This document shows, one piece after another, positions 8,399-16,095 of a stretch of 64,000 nt of DNA (position 1 is the first letter of the stretch; the number at the start of each line of letters is the position of its first letter). The DNA lies in NCBI GenBank assembly GCA_019057475.1, contig DXJO01000027.1, forward strand, positions 36,174 through 100,173, read 5' to 3'. Position numbers and translations under genes: made by a program. This DNA comes from Candidatus Thorarchaeota archaeon (GTDB lineage: Archaea; Asgardarchaeota; Thorarchaeia; Thorarchaeales; Thorarchaeaceae). Under the pieces are notes generated by a model, which was not told the origin of the DNA, did no database searches, and worked only from the letters and a program-made list of their open reading frames with translations.

Positions 8399-8586
8399 AG
8401 AACCGCTTGTGAGTTTGTGTGCTTATAGTCCTATGCTCGCAGCTAGTAAAGAAACGGTTCACGGATAACTTGCCAGCGTGGCAAAGATACCACATAGCTA
8501 TTTCTGCTATTGAAAAGAGAAGAGGAGGAGCTGGAGGTTCGCGAGAGATCAGTATCACTGCAAAACGAGTAAGAGGAACAACATCC

Positions 8587-9780
8587 ATGGAAATCAACAG
8601 CCTCTACATCATCAAACGCGATACAGGGATTTGCATGTATCACAAGGATTTCCAGGAAGAGGTCTTCGACCCTCAACTTCTATCCTCATTTGTCGTCGCC
8701 ATGACTACCTTCTTTGACGAAGTCACTCGGTCTTCCAAACCTCAAGCAAGAGCGTTCGAAGGAGCAGATTACACTCTTATCGTTGAATTTGGAGAATGGA
8801 CAGTTGGAGCGGTGTCTGCTGACAAAGAGTCACAGCGCCTAAGGGAGAAGCTCAAGAGTGTCATAGCCAAATTTGAGAACCAGTTTAGCCTTTTGCGATG
8901 GGTAGACCTAGATCTGGCAGTCTACACCAGATTCGAGCGACATGTCATTGAAGAGTTCATCCGCGAACAGATAGAGTCTGACAGCCAAATCATAGTGAAA
9001 CCACACTGGGAGTTCTACACAAAGAACCCAGACGTGGTGTCATTTCTTAGATTGGTGCCACAAATATGCACCGTTAAGGACGCCGCAGATTTCTTGGAGA
9101 TGCCGGTGGAAATTGCACTGAATCTTACAGCTGAGGCACTATGGGAGAAGGCAATCATAGTCAGGGCATCCATAAAGGAGGATGACATCTACGATGCAAC
9201 CGCACTGACTGGTCCAAGGGGGTTAGCCAAAGAGGTCCCCCCGGAAGTAACCAGAGTCCTCTCTCAACTAGATGGTGAAACACCGCTTACAATTGCCGCT
9301 GAGAGAGTCAAGACTGCCGACCTCAAACGATTTCTAAGTGACATAGCAGTACTAGCAGAGAAGCACGAGGTTGAGCTTGTTTCTCCAGCTCAAGCCATTG
9401 TGGTTTTGTTCTCGTCAGCGCTTCAAGAATTGTTGGACAGATGTGCAAGAATTCTGGGTCGAAGAGTTACTCATCAAATGTTCTTTGATTCAAGAGATAT
9501 TCAAGCACAGATCTATCCGTGGCTTGCCTTTGTGGACTTTGATGAAAGTCTAGATGTGGAAATCAAGAGCTCTCTCATGTCAGCTGCCGGCAAGCGAAGA
9601 ATCACTCCTGAAATACTCAATGACGGGTTCAGGACATTCCTTCACTCAATTGTGAGAAACATCCGTTCCTATTTGGGCGCTAAGCCTGCTAATACTATCC
9701 TAGATAGAACTCGGGAAGAGATGGGGAAGCAGTTCCCTCGGCGCTATTTGGACATAGAATGGGAATTGTTACGTGTTTAA
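8587..9780 (+). CDS. Longin-like domain protein with central helix-turn-helix region
   Basis: 397 residues from the ATG at 8587, which sits behind aagaggaac; a longer frame from 8419 adds an unlikely N-terminus. Residues 1-125 have the order expected of a longin/roadblock-type fold: a first strand with MEINSLYIIKRDTG, helix FDPQLLSSFVVAMTTFFDEV, strands YTLIVEFGEWTVGAVSAD, and a closing helix LREKLKSVIAKFENQF. The middle (SFLRLVPQICTVKDAADFLE and ETPLTIAAERVKTADLKRFL) looks like winged-helix units. The C-terminal 150 residues are helical and unrecognised. The N-terminal domain resembles the cytosolic domain of the surface protein at 30377-36229. No signal peptide or membrane segment. Assignment rests on pattern only. 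Confidence 0.65.
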   Translation: MEINSLYIIKRDTGICMYHKDFQEEVFDPQLLSSFVVAMTTFFDEVTRSSKPQARAFEGADYTLIVEFGEWTVGAVSADKESQRLREKLKSVIAKFENQFSLLRWVDLDLAVYTRFERHVIEEFIREQIESDSQIIVKPHWEFYTKNPDVVSFLRLVPQICTVKDAADFLEMPVEIALNLTAEALWEKAIIVRASIKEDDIYDATALTGPRGLAKEVPPEVTRVLSQLDGETPLTIAAERVKTADLKRFLSDIAVLAEKHEVELVSPAQAIVVLFSSALQELLDRCARILGRRVTHQMFFDSRDIQAQIYPWLAFVDFDESLDVEIKSSLMSAAGKRRITPEILNDGFRTFLHSIVRNIRSYLGAKPANTILDRTREEMGKQFPRRYLDIEWELLRV

Positions 9781-9849
9781 CGAAACATTTCACCAACACC
9801 AACAAGATTTACAAGCTAAAGAGAGATTGAATCATTCTACACGAAGAGC

Positions 9850-10647
9850 GTGGAGAGGACCACTCGAGTGACCATATCGAAAACGCGCCGGGCATTGCCA
9901 TTCCTCCTTGGCGGCATTCTAATTGCAATGATTTGGGTAGTTTTATGGTTCTTAGGCCTTGACGATAGCTTGCTTCTGATGGCCATTTTCCTCCCGCCGT
10001 CTGCCGCATTAATATCCGGGATTATCGGTGTTGCGTACTTCGGACAAGAGGGCTTCATGCGGGAAGATAGGTTCCATATGATGAACCTGATGTTGGCTCT
10101 TGCATTGGTTGTATTCGCGATAGCCGAAATTGCAACCGGTGTGATTGGCAGTAGCGAAACTGGCTACTTGGCCATCATTCTAATGCAGCTTCCTGGACTG
10201 CTACTTGTAGCTCTTGGCGTAGCGAGTTACCTAAGAGCCACCACCGAGGTCTTGAACTACAGGAATTATAAAACGATAGCAGCAATAATTTGTATTCCAT
10301 TTGGTTTCTTTGCTGTTGCTGGTGCAATCATGGCAATAGCTGTTCCCGGAGCTTTGACAGTTGAATCCCTCGTCAACATTGTAGTGGCAGCGGGAATTGG
10401 ATCCATCGTACTGGCTCTTGGAATGTTATTGTGGGTCTTTCGACAAGGAGAATTTGCAGCACCTCTTGGATTCGCATTCATCGCAATGCTGCTCTATCTT
10501 GCCAGAAGCATTCTTTGGTGCTGGTTCGGTTTCACTCCTCTCGAATCGCTGTTCCAAGTCCTTGTCGTGGAGTCGTACATACTGTTGGGGGCATCTATCT
10601 CCGTGGCAAGAGGACTGCAAGACGGTAAGGCTGAAATTGTAACTTAG
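9850..10647 (+). CDS. Integral membrane protein, about eight segments, unknown function
   Basis: 265 residues from a GTG start; a second GTG at 9868 is possible. Eight hydrophobic segments cover almost the whole protein: LPFLLGGILIAMIWVVLWF, LLLMAIFLPPSAALISGI, MLALALVVFAIAEIATGVI, YLAIILMQLPGLLLVALGV, TIAAIICIPFGFFAVAGA, VNIVVAAGIGSIVLALGML, LGFAFIAMLLYLARSILW and VVESYILLGASISVA. Loops are short and no catalytic motif is visible. The gene lies 62 bases before the ICMT-like methyltransferase and may be transcribed with it. Confidence 0.75.
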   Translation: MERTTRVTISKTRRALPFLLGGILIAMIWVVLWFLGLDDSLLLMAIFLPPSAALISGIIGVAYFGQEGFMREDRFHMMNLMLALALVVFAIAEIATGVIGSSETGYLAIILMQLPGLLLVALGVASYLRATTEVLNYRNYKTIAAIICIPFGFFAVAGAIMAIAVPGALTVESLVNIVVAAGIGSIVLALGMLLWVFRQGEFAAPLGFAFIAMLLYLARSILWCWFGFTPLESLFQVLVVESYILLGASISVARGLQDGKAEIVT

Positions 10648-10709
10648 CGGTTTCGCTTTCATTGACTAATAATGGATTAAATAGGTGCTTCAGAAAAGGG
10701 ATGAATGAC

Positions 10710-11330
10710 ATGGAAGAAGAGCTGCTATTCAGAGTTGTATTCGTTGTAACCTATGGTTTCTTCTTTGTTGTTAGAGGCTATTTCAGATTCTACAAAGCTA
10801 GGAAAGAATCAACGCAAATTGTAGCTAGAAATGAACCTACAGAATACGGAAAATTAGCTAAGACAGGTATAGCAGTATGCGTTCTTGGCTATTTGATCTC
10901 TGCAATTGTGTATATTCTAATCCCCGAGTATATTGTATGGGCTCAGTTTCCCGTCCCAGCCTTGGTTAGATGGGCAGGTTGTGTAGTCGCAATAATGACT
11001 ATTCCATTGCTTGCTTGGATTCATATAACGTTGGGAAAGCACTACTCTGCAGACCTTGTCATGAAGGATAATCACATGATAGTAACAAGTGGCCCCTATA
11101 GCAGAGTACGGCATCCAATGTATACTGTACTAATTACATTTTCAATAGGAGTAGCAATAATATCTGCAAATCTGCTGCTCATAGCCTTCTCAGTACTATT
11201 AGTAATGCTATTCCCATTTCTCGCTCGTCAAGAGGAACAGATGCTTCTAGATGGATTCGGTGAGGAATACAGTCAATACATGGAAAGAACTGGTCGATTC
11301 ATCCCCCGATTATGTCACAAAGAAAAGTGA
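10710..11330 (+). CDS. Isoprenylcysteine carboxyl methyltransferase (ICMT)-family membrane protein
   Basis: 206 residues from the ATG at 10710, nine bases after an aaaaggg site; ATG 10701 and TTG 10662 are alternatives. Membrane segments occupy the N-terminal half. The C-terminal half carries the ICMT/phospholipid methyltransferase signature: LGKHYSADL, TSGPYSRVRHPMYT (the RHPMY motif contributes to the SAM site), then ARQEEQMLLDGFGEEYSQYM before the C-terminus. The family methylates isoprenoid-linked or lipid substrates at the membrane using SAM. The real substrate here is unknown, since many prokaryotic members have no prenyl-cysteine target. Confidence 0.82.
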   Translation: MEEELLFRVVFVVTYGFFFVVRGYFRFYKARKESTQIVARNEPTEYGKLAKTGIAVCVLGYLISAIVYILIPEYIVWAQFPVPALVRWAGCVVAIMTIPLLAWIHITLGKHYSADLVMKDNHMIVTSGPYSRVRHPMYTVLITFSIGVAIISANLLLIAFSVLLVMLFPFLARQEEQMLLDGFGEEYSQYMERTGRFIPRLCHKEK

Positions 11331-11353
11331 ATTGGAACCTGCCTTTCTTTTCG

Positions 11354-11512
11354 CTAGAACCTAGATCGAAGCCTGTGTAAGAGTGGAACATTTACGTCAG
11401 GTACTTCACCGCCTGCAATCTGGGGGCTACCAACCTCGAAATCAAAAACCCTTATTATTCCGTCCATGGTGCCGGCAATTGCTTGTCGGCCATTTGGATT
11501 CATCTTAGTCAT
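11354..11512 (-). pseudogene. WD40 C-terminal remnant (one blade) behind the ABC exporter
   Basis: The frame encodes about 52 residues. Residues 5-27 (NPNGRQAIAGTMDGIIRVFD, then FEVGS) are a clear WD40 blade. They match the final blade of the WD40 gene at 6321-7472 (SDGRQLVAGTLEGEIYVWD, then FPLGS) almost position by position. A single blade cannot form a propeller, so this is most likely the 3' end of a lost WD40 gene. Its in-frame ATG at 11512 overlaps the end of the ABC gene by eight bases, so it might still be translated by coupling. Confidence 0.75.
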
Positions 11513-13562
11513 GATGTTGTCGCTGCATCCGCTTCCTGAGCTTTTCCCTCATCTCAGGAGAGATATCAGGGCTATCAGACATCATCTTCCTAAGGGTTTC
11601 AGGAGGAATCCGTTCGATCATCTTCTTCATAAGCTCGGGAGTTGGATCACCAGTCTTGAGCATATGCTTGAACATCTGCATTTCCTTTGAATCTGCTTCC
11701 TTGGTTGTGCGAGAAACCTCTTCACGAGCTACTTCTGCTACTTCTTCCGTCAGTTCCTCAACGCCCTGGTGTGCATAGTATGTGTCGTACAAAGCTTTGA
11801 AGACACCTCCGCGAGCAAGCAACTCCTCGTGCGAACCCTCCTCTATGAGTTCTCCGTGATCAAAGACAAGAATGCGAGATGCATCTGCAATAGTCGTGAG
11901 CCGGTGCGCAATGACTACTGTTGTGCGGTCTGCGAAAAGCAACGCCTGTGCATCTTGAACCAACGCCTCGGAATAGGCATCAAGCCGAGATGTGGCTTCG
12001 TCAAGAATCAATATGCGTGGATTGGCCAACATCGTTCGAGCTATTGTAATCATCTGTCTCTGACCAGCACTGAGGTTCTTCCCATTCTCCAGAACAAGTG
12101 TGTCGTAGCCGTTGGCCAAGACCTCAATGAATTCGTTCGCACCAATGATCCTGCAAAGGTCATGGATTTCTTCGTCGGTTGCTTCAGGTCGACCATATCT
12201 GATGTTCTCCATAATGGAACCATCAAAGAGGTACGGTTCTTGTGGTATCAACGATACTGCATTGTGGAGAGATTCCAGAGTCACCTTGCGAAGGTCGTGG
12301 CTCCCAATGAGAATCCGTCCCTCTTGAGGATCGTAAAACCTGTTGATCAATGCAGCTAGAGTTGTCTTTCCGGCTCCGGTGTGCCCTACTACGGCTACCA
12401 TCTCACCCGGATTAATCGTGAAATCAACGGCCTTGAGCACGGGGGTATCAGGCACGTAAGAGAAAGTGATATTCTCAAAGGTGATACCGTCGCTTTCATC
12501 CGCAAGAACTTCGGCATTTGACAAATCAGCTATGGCACGCTTAGCATCGATGACATCCGAGATTCGGTCCATTGCGGCGAGTGAGGCTTGGATTTGGGTG
12601 CCACCCATAACTAGGCCAAGGAGCGGCCACATGAAGCGTCCAATGAGAATAATACCTAGAAAGACCTCACCAATTGTCAACGCTGGAAGGGTGCCGACAG
12701 CGAGACTTCCGCCCACAAAGAGGACAGCTGCCACTGCGAATTGGCCAATGGATCTGACAAGAGGCTGCATTAGGCTCATCAGTGCCATAAATTTCATACC
12801 ATGATGGTAGGCCTTCTGATTAAGCTCAGACATATCCGCTGCTAGTTCGTCCTCACGATTGAAGGATTTCGCGATGTGAACTCCACTAAGATCCTCAGCT
12901 ATTTGACCTGAAACCTTGCCATAAGCTCTCTGCGAGGCGAGCATAATCCTCTGGCCGACAGTCCCAAAAAGAATCATGATGAATGCAACACCAGGCACAA
13001 CGACCAACGATGTCAAGGCCAGCTGCGCGGATGCAGACCATAGAAGATAGAGTGAAGATACGAGCATCAATATTTGACTTGCGAAATCAATCATCACTTG
13101 GACACCAGTTGTCAACGAAACTGTATCGGTAGTTACTCTAGATGTCACATTCCCACTCTGCTCTGACTTATGATACGATAAGTCCGCGTTGACAAGATGG
13201 CTATAAACATCTGATTGAACTCTCTGTACAAAGCCAGCCTGTGCGCCGGCAAGAATCCAAGTGTTGATGCTTCTCAGGGTCCAAGAGGTAATCTTGAGTA
13301 CAATATATAGAACAACCAAGAGGAGTAACGCATCGAATGTCCCTCCAGCGCTGAACACAACATCAATCCCCATTGTGAGGACAAGGGGTTCGAATACTGC
13401 TACCAATGTTCCAATAATGGCAAATACAGCTCCCACGGCCATAACACGCTTGAATGGTCCAAGATAGCCAAACATGCGCCCTAGAAGGAGTCGAACAGGG
13501 CGACTACGCTTCTCACGTTTGCCTGATAGGCGCCTAGGCCCACCCCTTGGATGCATTCCCAT
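11505..13562 (-). CDS. Heterodimeric ABC exporter, subunit with consensus ATPase site
   Basis: 685 residues. Six-helix ABC exporter domain (about residues 30-330) followed by a nucleotide-binding domain: Walker A GHTGAGKTT, Q-loop region SLIPQEPYLF, signature LSAGQRQM, Walker B ILILDEATSRLD with catalytic Glu, and H-loop AHRL. The signature has A in place of the usual second G (LSAGQ), common in the asymmetric partner of heterodimeric exporters. A charged C-terminal extension of about 85 residues (EEVAEVAREEVSR ... ERIPPETLRKMM) follows and is not part of the normal fold. The start overlaps the upstream ABC stop by one base (TAATG). Substrate unknown; a PadR repressor in the operon suggests drug or lipid export. 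Confidence 0.93.
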   Translation of the reverse strand: MGMHPRGGPRRLSGKREKRSRPVRLLLGRMFGYLGPFKRVMAVGAVFAIIGTLVAVFEPLVLTMGIDVVFSAGGTFDALLLLVVLYIVLKITSWTLRSINTWILAGAQAGFVQRVQSDVYSHLVNADLSYHKSEQSGNVTSRVTTDTVSLTTGVQVMIDFASQILMLVSSLYLLWSASAQLALTSLVVVPGVAFIMILFGTVGQRIMLASQRAYGKVSGQIAEDLSGVHIAKSFNREDELAADMSELNQKAYHHGMKFMALMSLMQPLVRSIGQFAVAAVLFVGGSLAVGTLPALTIGEVFLGIILIGRFMWPLLGLVMGGTQIQASLAAMDRISDVIDAKRAIADLSNAEVLADESDGITFENITFSYVPDTPVLKAVDFTINPGEMVAVVGHTGAGKTTLAALINRFYDPQEGRILIGSHDLRKVTLESLHNAVSLIPQEPYLFDGSIMENIRYGRPEATDEEIHDLCRIIGANEFIEVLANGYDTLVLENGKNLSAGQRQMITIARTMLANPRILILDEATSRLDAYSEALVQDAQALLFADRTTVVIAHRLTTIADASRILVFDHGELIEEGSHEELLARGGVFKALYDTYYAHQGVEELTEEVAEVAREEVSRTTKEADSKEMQMFKHMLKTGDPTPELMKKMIERIPPETLRKMMSDSPDISPEMREKLRKRMQRQHHD

Positions 13563-15421
13563 TACGGAACACCCCCTTGTACCGGCAAGCCCTTGAGAAG
13601 GTTCCTAGCACCCGGCAAGCGCTCAAAGATATGCCTATAGTGCTCGCAAGTTTCGAGTAAATCATCGTGACACCCAGCAGCCACAAGACGACCCTTGTCA
13701 ACGATGATTACCATATCTGATTCCATTAGCGTACGAAGCCGTTGTGTTACAGTAATGCTAGTTCTTCCTACCATGACCTCATCCAATGCTTTCCTCATCA
13801 AGAACTCAGTCTGAGCGTCGACTGCACTCACCGAGTCATCGAGCAACAGAATCTTTGGATCTTGGATTATCGCACGAGCTATTGCCAGACGTTGCCGCTG
13901 GCCACCACTTAGCGTCATGCCGCGCTCTTCCACCATAGAATCATATCCTTCAGGAAGCTCGATTATGAACTCATCAGCTTGAGCCCTCGTGGCTGCCTCA
14001 ACGACCTCATCTTTGGTTGCATTTTTCCGCCCGAATGAAATGTTGTTTCGAACGCTCATCCTAAACAGAAAGATGTCTTGCTCAACGGAGCCAACCATAT
14101 CCCGAACTGTGGTGGTTCTCACATCTCGAAGGCTCACTCCGCCCACGCAAACCTCGCCTTCAGTGGGATCGTACAATCTCAGCAATAGTTTTAGGATTGT
14201 GCTCTTGCCCCCACCGGGCCCACCAACAAGAGCAACTCTGGACCCACCAGGAATTCGTATGCTGAAGTCCCTGAGCGCATAATGTTCATTGTGACTATTG
14301 TTTGAATTATACTTGAAACTAACATTGTCGAACACGATCTCCCCTGCCCAATCGACGTCCAGGGCTTCTTCCTCTGGTTCAACCATCGGATCTTCCCAGT
14401 TCAAGATGTCGACAATTCTCTGTGAATTTACGTGGCCGCCTCGAAGCATCAGCAGCATGCGCGGGAAATGAAAATTGAGAAACTCTAGGGATACTAGAAG
14501 TGTGAGCACCTGCATAAAATTGCCAATAGTCAAAACACCTGATAGGACTGCAAACCCACCGTAGAAGAATGCGACGGCAGTCACACCAACAAGTATCAGA
14601 GCGGGTATGTAAAAGGCCGCTAGACGTCCCTCTTGGGCTTGGAGTTTCTCATATTCCTTGCTTGCGTGCTGGAATTTCTCCTCTTCTCGGGTTTCTGCGC
14701 CAAATGCTCTCACAACCTCTATCCCTTGAAACACACCTTGTGAGATTGAGGTGAGTCGTTCCATGTCCTCAGATCGTTTTCTGCGCACAGGCTCAACCGC
14801 ATTAGCATATTTGTAAGCATAAACAAGATAGAGTGGCATTCCAATCAATATGATTATCGTGAACATGGGAATGGCGATTCCAGAAACGGTCACAAGACCA
14901 AGTAATCCCGGGGTCAAATCGATATTGGAAAGGAAGATAGCCGTGATTACCAAGGAAGTTAGTCCGCCAATGATGTTGCGCATAGCCGGATTCAGGGACA
15001 TGCGGACCCACGTGATATCTTGCATTGCTACTGAGAGTAGTCGCTTGCTATCAACCTCATCATGGAAAGTCATGCTGAACTCCTGAAGAGATTCAAAGAA
15101 ATCCTGTCTTGCATCTCGTTCCCATCTGAGAGTAACGATAGCCCATACATAGCCCACGCCGAAGTAGAGGACCATATAGACTGTAGTAAGTCCTACAATG
15201 AGCCATACATAGAAGGTAAACTGTGCGGTGTACCCTGCAACTGTAAGTTCATCAATCGCAAGCCCAATAATCATAGCCGGCAGAACTAGAAGTAATGTCG
15301 ATATCACCGTGAAGAGAGTTGCCACAGCTATAGACCCGGGATGCTTGAGTAGACCCCCCATCATGTAACGCGTAGCACTCTTGTGTTTAGTTGTCGATTT
15401 GCTGGTCATTGGTTTAGTCAC
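13562..15421 (-). CDS. Heterodimeric ABC exporter, subunit with degenerate ATPase site
   Basis: 619 residues: six-helix exporter domain (residues 30-330) and nucleotide-binding domain. Walker A is GGPGGGKST and the signature is the consensus LSGGQRQRL. Walker B is ILLLDDSVSAVD with Asp where catalytic Glu is normal, and the H-loop reads TQRL with Gln for His. These two substitutions are the known hallmark of the degenerate half of heterodimeric exporters such as TM287/288, complementing the next gene. Start is a GTG overlapping the padR stop by eight bases; ATG 15409 is an alternative. padR and both ABC genes form one tight operon. Confidence 0.93.
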   Translation of the reverse strand: MTKPMTSKSTTKHKSATRYMMGGLLKHPGSIAVATLFTVISTLLLVLPAMIIGLAIDELTVAGYTAQFTFYVWLIVGLTTVYMVLYFGVGYVWAIVTLRWERDARQDFFESLQEFSMTFHDEVDSKRLLSVAMQDITWVRMSLNPAMRNIIGGLTSLVITAIFLSNIDLTPGLLGLVTVSGIAIPMFTIIILIGMPLYLVYAYKYANAVEPVRRKRSEDMERLTSISQGVFQGIEVVRAFGAETREEEKFQHASKEYEKLQAQEGRLAAFYIPALILVGVTAVAFFYGGFAVLSGVLTIGNFMQVLTLLVSLEFLNFHFPRMLLMLRGGHVNSQRIVDILNWEDPMVEPEEEALDVDWAGEIVFDNVSFKYNSNNSHNEHYALRDFSIRIPGGSRVALVGGPGGGKSTILKLLLRLYDPTEGEVCVGGVSLRDVRTTTVRDMVGSVEQDIFLFRMSVRNNISFGRKNATKDEVVEAATRAQADEFIIELPEGYDSMVEERGMTLSGGQRQRLAIARAIIQDPKILLLDDSVSAVDAQTEFLMRKALDEVMVGRTSITVTQRLRTLMESDMVIIVDKGRLVAAGCHDDLLETCEHYRHIFERLPGARNLLKGLPVQGGVP

Positions 15422-15962
15422 TCTTCTCCAACATCTTCGTTATCTTCGTTAGTTTGTCACGGACCTCTTCGATCTCAGCCAGGAGTGGCTTTTTCTCCTT
15501 CTTTGAAAGAAAGGCCTTTATTTCCAGCAATGAATCCGCACCAAACGTCATATTATGGACTAGGTGCCGCGCCCGATTGGTAGGACTCATGAACGAGAAC
15601 CATAACATCGAAATCATTCGCATCTTCAGCTCAGGGGGCATGCGCTTCATGAGCATCTTAACATGCTTTCTGCCAGCCTTAGTCAGACGGTAAGGGGTTC
15701 TTCGTCCATGACCCTCAACCTTCTCGACTAGACCGCACGCTTCCAGCTCCGCTAGATTGGGATACACAGATCCCGGGCCGGGACTCCAAGCACCTCTTGT
15801 TCGGCGTTCGAACTCTTGCTTGATCTCCGATCCTGTCATCTCATTAGTCTTGAGCAACAGCAGCATGAAATGCCGCAGCATTCCTCTAGGAATTGACTGA
15901 GGAGGACGGAATTCTGCAGGGTCGACGCACCCAGAGTGCTTGTTCGTTCTTGTCACCTTCAA
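15414..15962 (-). CDS. PadR-family transcriptional regulator
   Basis: Up to 182 residues. The PadR winged helix is at about residues 24-110: RGMLRHFMLLLLKTNEMTGSEI, SPGPGSVYPNLAELEACGLVEKV and the wing GHGRRTPYRLTKAGR. A helical dimerisation tail follows (EIKAFLSKKEKKPLLAEIEEVRD). The start is uncertain: a TTG at 15962, a GTG two codons later, or an internal ATG. PadR proteins are usually repressors of adjacent exporter genes and are released by the exported compound. The palindromes immediately upstream (15969-16020) are likely its operators, giving autoregulation of the padR-ABC-ABC operon. Confidence 0.9.
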   Translation of the reverse strand: MKVTRTNKHSGCVDPAEFRPPQSIPRGMLRHFMLLLLKTNEMTGSEIKQEFERRTRGAWSPGPGSVYPNLAELEACGLVEKVEGHGRRTPYRLTKAGRKHVKMLMKRMPPELKMRMISMLWFSFMSPTNRARHLVHNMTFGADSLLEIKAFLSKKEKKPLLAEIEEVRDKLTKITKMLEKSD

Positions 15963-15968
15963 TGGTTA

Positions 15969-16020
15969 ATATCGTATGCAATATCGTAGACGATATACCG
16001 AGTTATTATCGTATGCGATA
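15969..16020. promoter_or_regulatory. Cluster of palindromic operator-like sites in the padR/DUF2070 divergent region
   Basis: Three related sites lie between the divergent genes. Site 1 is atatcgtatgcaatat (15969-15984), site 2 the perfect 16-bp palindrome atatcgtagacgatat (15981-15996), site 3 tatcgtatgcgata (16007-16020, arms of 5 bp). All share TATCG(T)...CGATA half-sites. They begin within ten bases of the padR start and occupy the expected promoter, as for an autorepressor. Because the region is divergent they could also affect the DUF2070 gene at 16096. Confidence 0.7.
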
Positions 16021-16095
16021 TAAATGTAATGGTTTCAACGCTGCAAGGAAGCGACCACCTGATTTGGGAATGTTGATAAGAAAGGCAGTAGGGGA

